64,000 nt of DNA. Source: an uncultured Prevotella sp. GTDB taxonomy: Bacteria > Bacteroidota > Bacteroidia > Bacteroidales > Bacteroidaceae. The stretch's first letter is position 1; every line of letters begins with the position of its first letter. The stretch spans positions 62,001 through 126,000 of the forward strand of contig OMXK01000001.1 of the NCBI GenBank assembly GCA_900314995.1, written 5' to 3'. The translations under genes and the position numbers were made by a program. A model generated the notes under the pieces. That model did not search any database and was not told the DNA's origin. It worked only from the letters and a program-made list of their open reading frames with translations. Of the stretch, positions 43,583 through 51,313 are shown one piece after another.

Positions 43583-45559
43583 ATGACAGAAGAACAACTG
43601 AACCAAGAACAGAATTATTCCGCGAGCAATATTCAGGTGCTCGAGGGTCTGGAAGCCGTACGCAAACGCCCCGCTATGTACATCGGTGACATCAGCGAGA
43701 AGGGTCTTCACCATCTGGTCAACGAGACCGTCGACAACTCTATCGACGAGGCGATGGCCGGCTATTGTACGCATATCGAAGTAACGATCAATGAAGATAA
43801 CTCTATTACTGTCCAGGACAACGGACGCGGTATCCCCGTCGATGAGCACGAGAAGATGCACAAGAGTGCCCTTGAGGTCGTGATGACGGTGCTCCATGCC
43901 GGCGGTAAGTTCGACAAGGGTTCCTATAAGGTGTCCGGTGGTCTGCACGGTGTGGGTGTCAGCTGTGTGAACGCCCTCTCTACCCACATGATGTCACAGG
44001 TATTCCGCAATGGTCATATCTACCAGCAGGAGTACGAGAAGGGTAAGCCCCTCTACGACGTGAAGATCGTCGGCGATACGGACAAGACGGGTACCCGCCA
44101 GCAGTTCTGGCCCGACGGCAGTATCTTCACGACGACGGAATTCAAGTACGACACCATCGCCAAGCGAATGCGTGAACTGGCTTATCTGAATGCCGGCATC
44201 ACCATTACCCTCACCGACTTGCGTCCTGATGAGGAAGGCAACCTGAAGCAGCCCGAGGTGTTCCACGCCAAGGACGGTCTGAAGGAGTTTGTGCGCTACG
44301 TCGATCGTCACCGCACCCACCTCTTCGACGACGTCATCTACCTGAAGACCGAGAAGCAGGGCACACCCATCGAGGTGGCCGTGATGTATAACACCGACTA
44401 CACAGAGAACATCCACTCTTACGTGAACAATATCAACACCATCGAGGGCGGTACCCACCTGATGGGCTTCCGTGCGGCTCTTACCCGTACCCTGAAGGCA
44501 TACGCCGATGCCGATCCTCAGATCTCCAAGCAGATCGAGAAGGCGAAGATCGAGATTGCAGGCGAGGACTTCCGCGAGGGTCTGACGGCAGTCATCTCCA
44601 TCAAGGTGGCAGAGCCTCAGTTCGAAGGCCAGACCAAGACCAAGCTGGGCAACTCCGAGGTGGCCGGTGCCGTTCAGCAGGCCGTAGGCGAGGCGCTGAG
44701 CAACTATCTGGAGGAGCATCCGAAGGAGGCCAAGCTCATCTGCGACAAGGTGGTGCTCGCTGCCACAGCCCGTATCGCTGCCCGCAAGGCTCGTGAGAGT
44801 GTGCAGCGCAAGAACCCGATGACGGGTGGCGGACTGCCCGGCAAACTCGCCGACTGCTCAAACAAGGATCCTAAGGAGTGCGAGATCTTCCTCGTCGAGG
44901 GTGACTCCGCAGGTGGTTCTGCCAAGCAGGGACGCGACCGTCACTTCCAGGCCATCCTGCCGCTGCGCGGTAAGATCCTGAACGTTGAGAAGGTACAGTG
45001 GCACCGCGTTTTCGAGGCCGAGTCGGTGATGAACATCATCCAGAGTATCGGCGTGCGCTTCGGTGTCGAGGGCGAAGGCGACCGCGAGGCGAATATCGAC
45101 AAGCTGCGCTACGACAAGATCATCATCATGACCGATGCCGACGTCGATGGTTCTCACATCGACACGCTGATCATGACCCTCTTCTACCGCTTCATGCCGC
45201 AGGTGATCCAGGGCGGCCACCTCTACATCGCTACCCCACCACTCTACAAGTGTACTTATAAGAAGTTCTCCGAGTACTGCTACACCGAGCAGCAGCGCCA
45301 GGCCTTCATCGACAAGTATGTGGCTGGCGACGAGAACGCTTCGGCCCTGCACACACAGCGCTACAAAGGTCTTGGTGAGATGAACCCCGAGCAGCTCTGG
45401 GAGACCACCATGAACCCCGAGAACCGCTTGCTGAAGCAGGTATCCATCGAGAATGCCGCCCAGGCCGACGAGATCTTCTCCATGCTGATGGGCGACGACG
45501 TAGAGCCCCGCCGCGAGTTCATCGAGAAGAACGCCACCTACGCCAACATCGACGCATAA
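43583..45559 (+). CDS. gyrB: DNA gyrase subunit B
   Basis: 658 residues from ATG 43583 (MTEEQLNQEQNYSASNIQVLEGLEAV). GHKL ATPase domain with RKRPAMYIGDI, NETVDNSIDEAM, DNGRGIPV and SGGLHGVGVSCVNAL. The transducer domain follows, then the TOPRIM region (EIFLVEGDSAGGSAKQGRDR, MTDADVDGSHIDTL) and the C-terminal YKGLGEMNPEQLWETTM. Length and motifs fit the short GyrB form without the proteobacterial insertion. It uses ATP to introduce negative supercoils with GyrA, which is encoded elsewhere. Confidence 0.97.
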   Translation: MTEEQLNQEQNYSASNIQVLEGLEAVRKRPAMYIGDISEKGLHHLVNETVDNSIDEAMAGYCTHIEVTINEDNSITVQDNGRGIPVDEHEKMHKSALEVVMTVLHAGGKFDKGSYKVSGGLHGVGVSCVNALSTHMMSQVFRNGHIYQQEYEKGKPLYDVKIVGDTDKTGTRQQFWPDGSIFTTTEFKYDTIAKRMRELAYLNAGITITLTDLRPDEEGNLKQPEVFHAKDGLKEFVRYVDRHRTHLFDDVIYLKTEKQGTPIEVAVMYNTDYTENIHSYVNNINTIEGGTHLMGFRAALTRTLKAYADADPQISKQIEKAKIEIAGEDFREGLTAVISIKVAEPQFEGQTKTKLGNSEVAGAVQQAVGEALSNYLEEHPKEAKLICDKVVLAATARIAARKARESVQRKNPMTGGGLPGKLADCSNKDPKECEIFLVEGDSAGGSAKQGRDRHFQAILPLRGKILNVEKVQWHRVFEAESVMNIIQSIGVRFGVEGEGDREANIDKLRYDKIIIMTDADVDGSHIDTLIMTLFYRFMPQVIQGGHLYIATPPLYKCTYKKFSEYCYTEQQRQAFIDKYVAGDENASALHTQRYKGLGEMNPEQLWETTMNPENRLLKQVSIENAAQADEIFSMLMGDDVEPRREFIEKNATYANIDA

Positions 45560-45581
45560 AACATCATCAAATACTTCTTTC

Positions 45582-45618
45582 AATCCCCGCCTGTCCTACC
45601 TCAGTTCAGACGGGGATT
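45582..45618 (+). terminator. Intrinsic terminator of gyrB
   Basis: AATCCCCG and CGGGGATT, 8-bp arms with a long loop, followed by ATCTTTT. Confidence 0.75.
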
Positions 45619-45625
45619 ATCTTTT

Positions 45626-45658
45626 AGGGCGCAAAAGTTACAATAACTTTTGCGCCCT
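45626..45658. repeat. 33-bp palindrome at the left edge of the accessory island
   Basis: AGGGCGCAAAAGTTA and TAACTTTTGCGCCCT are perfect 15-bp arms around CAA. A similar palindrome, GGGCGCAAAA/TTTTGCGCCC, is at 51251-51275. It could terminate the minus-strand gene at 45661, but its size and its partner suggest more. Confidence 0.75.
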
Positions 45659-45660
45659 TG

Positions 45661-45930
45661 CTATTTATACAAACCCACCAGCAAAATAGCTACGGGCGAT
45701 GTAGGGTGAAGGTTCGTAGTAGGCGCTGGTATTGTAATTGTCGATAACCTCGCATCAGAATGCAGGGTATCCGCAAGCGACAGTTTCTTAGCCAGTTCGT
45801 CGTGCCCCATCATATTTGCCACATATTTGTTGGGCTGCTTCAATTGGCGTGCAACCCTCTCAATCATATAGCAGACGAAATAGAGATCGTCAGTACTGAT
45901 CTGCTCTTCAGGAAAGAAAACGTTTGTCAT
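45661..45930 (-). pseudogene. Small gene with probable internal deletion and frameshift
   Basis: 89 codons. The first 55 (MTNVFFPEEQISTDDLYFVCYMIERVARQLKQ...LADTLHSD) look like a conserved Bacteroidetes family of small cytoplasmic proteins, which I cannot name. The end in this frame (TTNLHPTSPVAILL) does not look like protein. In the next frame, from the same point, the DNA reads EVIDNYNTSAYYEPSPYIARSYFAGGFV and stops at 45665-45667, which looks like a genuine C-terminus. The parent gene seems to have lost a central stretch, leaving the two ends out of frame near 45740. No -7 element is obvious upstream. Confidence 0.5.
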
Positions 45931-46077
45931 AGGCTGAAACTATTCTCAAATGTGATTGAATCTAATCACAACCACATTGCTACCATGATAAATTGATATG
46001 CTATCTGCCATTGCTACAAAATATTTCTGCAAAGATAACACTTTTTTATGTGAAATCCAAAAGAAACGTAACTTTTT

Positions 46078-48156
46078 TCATTTCAGATTAATTTCCCTCT
46101 GCACGAGGTGATACTTCTGGCAGGTGTTGGTCTTGTGGGGATTGTAGCCCAACTGATTGAGGGCACGGCCTACCTCGGAATTGATGCTCTTCGTGAGGTG
46201 GAAGTTGGGGAACAGTTGGTTGAGGATTGCCACAATCTCGTCGACGCTCAGCAGATTACTGTTGTCGTCATCAGGAGCAGGCATGAAGGTCTCCGAGATC
46301 ATCCGCTCTATGCTGCCGATACGTTCGAAATGGCGATTCTCGCTGATGATACGCTGATTATCGGCATCATCAAACCAGTAGCGCCGACCCTCTGAGATCT
46401 CAGCCACGAGCTGGGCATAGAGCTGCGGATAGTCCACAGGCGACAGATAGTCGATGGGACTTTCGACCACGACGCAGACGAACCTTCGGGAGCCCGACTT
46501 GTCGTCAGGCAGAGGACGCAGATTGTTGGTCGTGGCGATGAACGAGGCATAGCGACGTCGCTGCTCGTAAGCCTTGCCGTATGGCGGACGCATCTTCACG
46601 TCGCTCTTCGAGATCAGGTGCTTCAGCAGCGGTTGCTGACTCTTCGAGAGTGCATCGAACTCGTCGATGTTGATAAGTGCAAACGAGGTGAGTCCGAGGT
46701 TGATGGCCGTATCGTTCTTGAAATCGATCTTGTCGTTATAGTAGTCGCGCAGTTCCTCGGGCAGGATGATGCCGCAGAAGGCAGTCTTGCCACAACCCTG
46801 ATCGCCGATGAGCATCGGCACGATGGCATTGCCGTGATTGCGGTCGATGCCCTTCCAATGGGCCACCATCGAGAGCATCCAAGTGTGGAAGTCGCTGATC
46901 CAGTGCTTGTTACGGGTAACGACCCGCTGCGCCAGAGGAGTCACACGATCGACACCATCCCAGCGGGGCAACTGCTCCAGCCACTCATTCACGGGGTCGA
47001 ACTGAGGTATCATCGTCGACTCCACATAGCGCTTGATGTCCTTGTCCCACGAGTCAAGGCCGGCTTTGAGCGCACGGATCGACATGGTGTTCATCACCTC
47101 CTTTGTCAGATCACGGAAACTGTAGTCGTAACTATCCTTCGAGCGATACTGGGCCACACCCGTCATCACGTTCTTCCGAAGTTCATAGCGCGAATTAAGG
47201 AACGACTCGGTCTTATACGTCAGCAACTGCGAGGGCTTCACGTGCTTCAGCGGCCAAGTGGCTTTCAGCGTCTTGCTGTACTGCGAGTCGAACACCGTCT
47301 GCACATACTCCGCATCCTCGTTAAGCCGTCCGTCGAAAAGCGTCATCCTGACGGCAAAAGCCTCCTCGATGCCGCTCTCATGGCAATTGAACGCCAGGAC
47401 CTCCAAGCAATGGGCCACGAAATCCTCCTTCTTGTCGAGCCTGCAGGCCTCGAGGGCATCAGCCTTGCAGGCCTGATACTCATGGCGTCGTGATGCCTCT
47501 GTCGTCAGACCGGGAATCGTCTTTCCGTCGTCCTCACGCCCATCGTCGCCAAGTCTGGCGGTCTTCGTCAGCCGCTCGGCAGTATTCTCGAAAGGCGACA
47601 CGGTGATCGTAGCCGCAAAGTCGTTGAAATACACATCGGGGTCGTGGCTCAGCAGACAGCTGGAACGCAGCGTCGGCGGTATGTTATCCACTCTGACGGC
47701 CAACTGGGTAGAGTATATATAATGGTATTTGGCGTAGGCGTTACGATGGAACTGCTCAACATCCTTCAGCTCATAGCCGTCGGGATTCTGCCACATGTCG
47801 CGCTCTGCAGCCTGACTGACGATTTTCACCGATCGGCCGTCGGCCCCCACAAAGGCAATGACCGTATAGGGGATGAACCGTGCCTCGTCCCTGATCTCCT
47901 CTGCCGTCTGACGGTCAGGCAGACTGTTGATCTCCAGCAGCACGCATCCGTTGTAGACATCGGCCCACTGGTAGGGGCCCTTTGTCATCAGCATCGACGA
48001 GAAGCACACCAACGGGCGCTCCGTGAGTTCGTCGATCAGTTTGCCACTCTTGAGTTTTCCTGTACGGATCATCTCCACCACGTCGCTCATCTCGTGGCGA
48101 GTATAGCGTTCCTTTCCGTCGCGCTTGTTGATTAATGTGACTTTTGCAGTACTCAT
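46078..48156 (-). CDS. VirE-family primase/helicase-like ATPase with DUF3874 end
   Basis: 692 residues from ATG 48156 (MSTAKVTLINKRDGKERYTRHE); the longer frame crosses the promoter. Residues 1-250 form a BT4734-like N-terminal part. A VirE/PF05272-type P-loop domain follows, with GDQGCGKT at 451-458, Walker B ALINIDE near 493-499 and a sensor ATTNN. The C-terminal end (LLSVDEIVAILNQLFPNFHLTKSINSEVG...) is DUF3874-like. The layout resembles phage and plasmid primase-helicases that start replication. It stands alone, without the HU-like and amidase genes that accompany many Bacteroides VirE genes. It is convergent with the decayed gene at 45661 and has an iteron-like array upstream. Confidence 0.8.
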   Translation of the reverse strand: MSTAKVTLINKRDGKERYTRHEMSDVVEMIRTGKLKSGKLIDELTERPLVCFSSMLMTKGPYQWADVYNGCVLLEINSLPDRQTAEEIRDEARFIPYTVIAFVGADGRSVKIVSQAAERDMWQNPDGYELKDVEQFHRNAYAKYHYIYSTQLAVRVDNIPPTLRSSCLLSHDPDVYFNDFAATITVSPFENTAERLTKTARLGDDGREDDGKTIPGLTTEASRRHEYQACKADALEACRLDKKEDFVAHCLEVLAFNCHESGIEEAFAVRMTLFDGRLNEDAEYVQTVFDSQYSKTLKATWPLKHVKPSQLLTYKTESFLNSRYELRKNVMTGVAQYRSKDSYDYSFRDLTKEVMNTMSIRALKAGLDSWDKDIKRYVESTMIPQFDPVNEWLEQLPRWDGVDRVTPLAQRVVTRNKHWISDFHTWMLSMVAHWKGIDRNHGNAIVPMLIGDQGCGKTAFCGIILPEELRDYYNDKIDFKNDTAINLGLTSFALINIDEFDALSKSQQPLLKHLISKSDVKMRPPYGKAYEQRRRYASFIATTNNLRPLPDDKSGSRRFVCVVVESPIDYLSPVDYPQLYAQLVAEISEGRRYWFDDADNQRIISENRHFERIGSIERMISETFMPAPDDDNSNLLSVDEIVAILNQLFPNFHLTKSINSEVGRALNQLGYNPHKTNTCQKYHLVQREINLK

Positions 48157-48183
48157 AATTCCTGTAGTGTTTGATATCTGGTG

Positions 48184-48191
48184 CAAAGATA
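48184..48191 (-). promoter_or_regulatory. -7 element of the VirE-like gene (TATCTTTG)
   Basis: TATCTTTG on the minus strand, 28 bp upstream of the ATG at 48156. The first CTTCCAC repeat is 41 bp further upstream. Confidence 0.65.
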
Positions 48192-48228
48192 CAAAAAATT
48201 CTCCATTTGGCCAAAAATTTTTTTGCAT

Positions 48229-48605
48229 TTTGCTTCCACTTCCACTAAATCTTCTGTATCTATAGTAAATAAAGGCATTTTAAGAGGTGGAAGAGGATTA
48301 ATTTTCTTCCACTTCTCTTCCACCATTCACATTACGACAAACCCCTAATCACATTACGACTGACTGGTAGTTTCTCGTAAGGAAACCCTAAAATTCTCTC
48401 GAGAATTTATAAGTTTGCTCCCTTGCGACTACCCGTTTAGTACCTCCAAAAGAGGGGTTACCCGTAGGCAAACCCTTTCACCGCTCCCCTCAAATACCAA
48501 AACGCAAAAAGTGGAAGCAAAGTGGAAGAGAAACAATCCTCTTCCACTCGCTGAAACCATTATATATAAAGGCATTTTGAGCGTTTTAGTGGAAGTGGAA
48601 GCAAA
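48229..48605. repeat. Iteron-like array: ten CTTCCAC/GTGGAAG copies in a large inverted repeat
   Basis: CTTCCAC at 48233, 48239, 48306, 48317 and 48541; GTGGAAG at 48287, 48511, 48522, 48589 and 48595. The outer arms 48229-48249 and 48585-48605 are a perfect 21-bp inverted repeat, and the inner blocks (48287-48323 and 48511-48547) are imperfect inverted copies. AAAGGCATTTT appears once near each end as a direct repeat. The centre holds the TTACGA element and a CTCTCGAGAA palindrome. Confidence 0.85.
48354..48380. promoter_or_regulatory. TTACGA-N15-TCGTAA element, copy 2
   Basis: Half sites at 48354-48359 and 48375-48380, 15 bp apart, as at 10220-10246. A further TTACGA lies at 48332. It lies in the middle of the iteron array upstream of the VirE-like gene. 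Confidence 0.5.
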
Positions 48606-48662
48606 TTTACCTAAAGATTTTCAGAATGAAATACCGCAAGCAACTGCACACCCCATCATTTG

Positions 48663-48715
48663 TACCCTTTCGGGTATAAAATGTCTAAATAACGATTAAA
48701 TTATACCCTTTCGGG
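48663..48715. repeat. Two TACCC-TTTC-GGG hairpins
   Basis: TACCCTTTCGGGTA at 48663-48676 and TACCCTTTCGGG at 48704-48715, 41 bp apart, between the iteron array and the end of the barrel gene. Either could terminate the minus-strand barrel gene; the exact duplication of the core is notable. Confidence 0.6.
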
Positions 48716-48732
48716 GCTATTTCGTTGCAAAC

Positions 48733-49326
48733 TTAGAACACGACTCCGATGGTGGCGACGATGTTGTGAAGGTACTTATTGGTGGTTTGGGTCTCGAAGC
48801 CATACGACTTTCTCACATCGTGGAGGCCGATCTGGCCGTCGATGCCTATGCGGAAATGCCTGCCAATCTGGTACTTGATGCTGGGCTGCAGGCCGAGATA
48901 GAATTTTTTGATCTTGTCCTTGCCGTTGAGTTTGCTGGTCGGATAATCATAGTGATATTGATCGTTGGAGATGCAGAATGAGAAAACAGGGCCAAGTCCG
49001 AATGCCCATCTGCCAAGATGATACTGCGCAATGACAGGGACATCAAGGAATATGAAATCATCAGAGTCTTCCCCACACACTTCAGAACTGAAAAAGTGCT
49101 CTGTGTCCCTGCGGATATCTATCCCGGGCATCATCGACCAATGCTCAGAGAAGTAATAGTTCAGACCATAGCCCAGTTTCATGGACACACCAGTCTCACT
49201 CTCTCCCCACTCACGGTCAATCAGCAGACCGCCTGCCACATAGATGTTGTGCTCCCATTTCCTATCCTGGGAGTAACCTGTTACTGCTACCAGCAATAGC
49301 AGCGCAGAAATAATAATCTTTTTCAT
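48733..49326 (-). CDS. Outer membrane beta-barrel protein, PorT type
   Basis: 197 residues from ATG 49326 (MKKIIISALLLLVAVTGYSQ), a good signal peptide with cleavage after YSQ; a start four codons earlier is possible. Strand-turn repeats follow (VSMKLGYGLNYYFSEHWSMMPGIDIRR, DVPVIAQYHLGRWAFGLGPVFSF, FYLGLQPSIKYQIGRHFRIGIDGQIG), ending in HNIVATIGVVF. This is the PF13568-like small barrel. It has its own promoter and no gene partner. Function unknown. Confidence 0.8.
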   Translation of the reverse strand: MKKIIISALLLLVAVTGYSQDRKWEHNIYVAGGLLIDREWGESETGVSMKLGYGLNYYFSEHWSMMPGIDIRRDTEHFFSSEVCGEDSDDFIFLDVPVIAQYHLGRWAFGLGPVFSFCISNDQYHYDYPTSKLNGKDKIKKFYLGLQPSIKYQIGRHFRIGIDGQIGLHDVRKSYGFETQTTNKYLHNIVATIGVVF

Positions 49327-49368
49327 ACAAAAGTTCATATTAATAATACCTTAACTAAAAAAGTGGGG

Positions 49369-49376
49369 CAAAGATA
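49369..49376 (-). promoter_or_regulatory. -7 element of the barrel gene (TATCTTTG)
   Basis: TATCTTTG on the minus strand, 43 bp upstream of the ATG at 49326. Confidence 0.65.
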
Positions 49377-49464
49377 CAAATAATATTCCTTCCCCACAAA
49401 TGTATTCACATTCTTTATTGATCGAAAAACACCATATTTGTGCTCCCCATAATTCATTAATGTC

Positions 49465-49569
49465 TCAAATTGATATAAATCTTTCTATGATTCTAATTGG
49501 GAGGCTTTTTGCTGCAACACTCCCACTCCAGGCTGTAAAACATACAAGCATGATTAGCAATTTTCTCAT
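49465..49569 (-). CDS. 34-residue ORF with signal peptide, probably a truncated secreted protein
   Basis: Begins MRKLLIMLVCFTAWSGSVAA, a convincing signal peptide, followed by only 14 residues (KSLPIRIIERFISI) before TGA. It has a consensus TACCTTTG promoter 40 bp upstream, so it may be expressed. The mature part is too short for a known domain, and the downstream DNA is not open in any related way. Either the rest of the gene has been lost or it encodes a tiny secreted peptide. The 415-bp gap from 49327 to 49741 holds nothing else convincing. Confidence 0.4.
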   Translation of the reverse strand: MRKLLIMLVCFTAWSGSVAAKSLPIRIIERFISI

Positions 49570-49609
49570 TTCTTTTCTTCTTTTAATGTTACTATATCAA
49601 AAACGGCTG

Positions 49610-49617
49610 CAAAGGTA
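49610..49617 (-). promoter_or_regulatory. -7 element before the 34-residue ORF (TACCTTTG)
   Basis: TACCTTTG on the minus strand, 40 bp upstream of the ATG at 49569. Confidence 0.5.
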
Positions 49618-49741
49618 CTAGAATTAGCAGTCACAGAAAAGAAATAAAGGCAATTAGAATTAACCAAGAATTAACTCCTCTGTATTATTCTAATTTTCAG
49701 ATGGTTATAAGATAGCCCTATTAGAAATCATATTAAGATTA

Positions 49742-50077
49742 TTATGAATACTGCATCAGTCTTTCGTCCAATTCCTTTGATTTCCCTACCTCACCAAACA
49801 ACTTCACCATCATGTTATTTCGAAGTTTAGTGATATAAGCCGATGACACATCAAGCATATTTGATATTTCCTTTGGGGAAAAATGCAGGCGGATAAGAAT
49901 ACATGTCTTAAACTCATTATCATTTAACTTATGCTTGTTTGAAGATATTAATTTATAGAAATTTGGAAGGACTTTAATAACCATTGAATTGACATCAAGT
50001 GCCTCAACATAAGCCCGCCGCTCAGAGCAAGCTACCATTAACAGTATCAGTAACAACAAATAAGAAACCCTTCTCAT
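49742..50077 (-). pseudogene. Sensor-regulator gene reduced to signal peptide plus helix-turn-helix
   Basis: 111 residues. The N-terminus (MRRVSYLLLLILLMVACSERRAYVEALDV) matches the lipoprotein-like start of Bacteroidales sensor regulators that continue with periplasmic TPR repeats and a membrane helix. Here it jumps directly to a C-terminal LuxR/GerE-like DNA-binding part (LNDNEFKTCILIRLHFSPKEISNMLDVSSAYITKLRNNM). The TPR region and the internal membrane helix are missing, and the frame is kept. As built, the DNA-binding domain would be sent across the membrane, so it is probably not functional. It begins 4 bp after the ATPase stop. Confidence 0.65.
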
Positions 50078-50081
50078 CTAT

Positions 50082-51143
50082 TTATCCTCTTGAAATCCAC
50101 TCTTTGAAAAATGGGTCTTCTATCTCATAGCGGTCAGAATATATCACATAGCCATCTTTCTGTAATCGTTTCAAAGCACTATAGATAGTACTCGTTGGAT
50201 ACTCTCCAGTTTGCAGGGCACTTTCTGAAGCAAGACGCTGAAGTATCCACTTACTTGTTCGGTTTATATTCATCCACAACCGCTCATAGTCAAGTCCGTG
50301 GGTGGTGACTATTTGGTCAATGGCTGTATGGAGGACATCTTCCGTCTCAGGCTGAAGAGTTCCGATATTCCATATACTCGACGCCAATTGCTGAGAGTAA
50401 TAAGGATGGTTATTGGTGTAATCCAGAATATTATCGGCCAACTCTTCGCTATTTGTTGCAAAACATCCTTTCAGTCGTTCTGAGAGGAAATGATGAAAAT
50501 CATCACGCGGCAATTTCCCTAGTCGCATCATCTCTCCAAAATGATAAAATGGCGACTTCTTGCGCTCAAAGATTTCCGTCATCATGCTTTCCTGGCTTCC
50601 TAACAGGATGTAGTTTATGTTTTTCTGTTCCTGCATGATGGCTCGCATCTTTTTGTCTAAACGGGGAGCCAGATCCAGAATTTCCTGGAACTCATCAAGT
50701 ACCACAATGATTCTCTCTTTTTCAGTATGAGCCTTTTCTATCAGTTCCATGACGTCTTCAAGCAATATCGTACCATCTACTCCTGGGCGGAAGCTGACAT
50801 CAACAGAACCTGTAATTTGGTTTGTGGATATAGTAGGAATGATGCGGAAGTGAGATATCAGATGCCGTATGCGCTCCATGGGATGTACTTTTAGGAACCC
50901 ACGAAGTAGTTTGGCAGAAAAGTCAGCAACAGAGGTGACTTGCTGAAGATTAATAGTGATGCTTTTTCGTTCACTCTGTTTGATGGCCTTTGCCACTACA
51001 CTACTCTTCCCAAATCGTCGAGGGCTAATCAGGATAAGATGATTTGCACTATGAACGAATTGACTGATATATTTCACTTCGTTTACTCTGTCTGTGAAGT
51101 AATCTGCATCCACGATTGTACCGTATTTAAAGGGATTCTCCAT
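50082..51143 (-). CDS. AAA ATPase of the ATPase_2 (PF01637) type
   Basis: 353 residues from ATG 51143 (MENPFKYGTIVDADYFTDRV). The longer frame would read EKSRNEKSRN through the upstream direct repeat and is rejected. Walker A SPRRFGKSSV, Walker B IIVVLDEFQEIL, sensor-like LLGSQESMM, and a C-terminal winged-helix part (TIYSALKRLQKDGYVIYSDRYEIEDPFF). These ATPases are abundant in Bacteroidetes and archaea, frequently beside mobile elements; no partner nuclease gene follows here. The role is unknown; the fold is clear. Confidence 0.85.
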   Translation of the reverse strand: MENPFKYGTIVDADYFTDRVNEVKYISQFVHSANHLILISPRRFGKSSVVAKAIKQSERKSITINLQQVTSVADFSAKLLRGFLKVHPMERIRHLISHFRIIPTISTNQITGSVDVSFRPGVDGTILLEDVMELIEKAHTEKERIIVVLDEFQEILDLAPRLDKKMRAIMQEQKNINYILLGSQESMMTEIFERKKSPFYHFGEMMRLGKLPRDDFHHFLSERLKGCFATNSEELADNILDYTNNHPYYSQQLASSIWNIGTLQPETEDVLHTAIDQIVTTHGLDYERLWMNINRTSKWILQRLASESALQTGEYPTSTIYSALKRLQKDGYVIYSDRYEIEDPFFKEWISRG

Positions 51144-51144
51144 A

Positions 51145-51174
51145 TTACGACTTTTTTCGTTACGACTTTTTTCG
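51145..51174 (-). repeat. 15-bp direct repeat TTACGACTTTTTTCG in the ATPase leader
   Basis: Two perfect copies, 51145-51159 and 51160-51174, end 1 bp before the ATPase start codon and follow the promoter directly. The TTACGAC word is also in the elements at 10220 and 48354. The repeats make up almost the whole predicted 5' leader. Confidence 0.8.
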
Positions 51175-51183
51175 TAGTCGGTG

Positions 51184-51191
51184 CAAAGGTA
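51184..51191 (-). promoter_or_regulatory. -7 element of the ATPase gene (TACCTTTG)
   Basis: TACCTTTG on the minus strand, 40 bp upstream of the ATG at 51143. Transcription would begin just before the TTACGAC repeats. Confidence 0.65.
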
Positions 51192-51250
51192 AGGATTTTT
51201 TTTGAAACTAAAAAGAAAATGGCAAGGAATTTTGATATCTTCCAAAGTTG

Positions 51251-51275
51251 GGGCGCAAAAATGACTTTTGCGCCC
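51251..51275. repeat. GGGCGCAAAA palindrome at the right edge of the accessory island
   Basis: GGGCGCAAAA and TTTTGCGCCC, perfect 10-bp arms around ATGAC. The arms match the inner part of the palindrome at 45626-45658. Confidence 0.75.
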
Positions 51276-51313
51276 TCATATTCATTCACCTTGGAAGGAG
51301 CCGATGAAGAAGA

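Noticed and set aside
48229-48605. CRISPR array
   Set aside because: The repeats are 7-bp words in both orientations with uneven spacing, not 28-36-bp direct repeats with unique spacers, and no cas gene is nearby.
49400-49621. 73-codon plus-strand frame between the barrel and the sensor remnant
   Set aside because: It is the antisense of the 34-residue ORF and its promoter; composition is not protein-like.
51083-51310. Continuation of the Rpn-like frame into the ATPase gene
   Set aside because: After the GRAEGR tail the translation has no similarity and overlaps the promoter and start of the ATPase gene.
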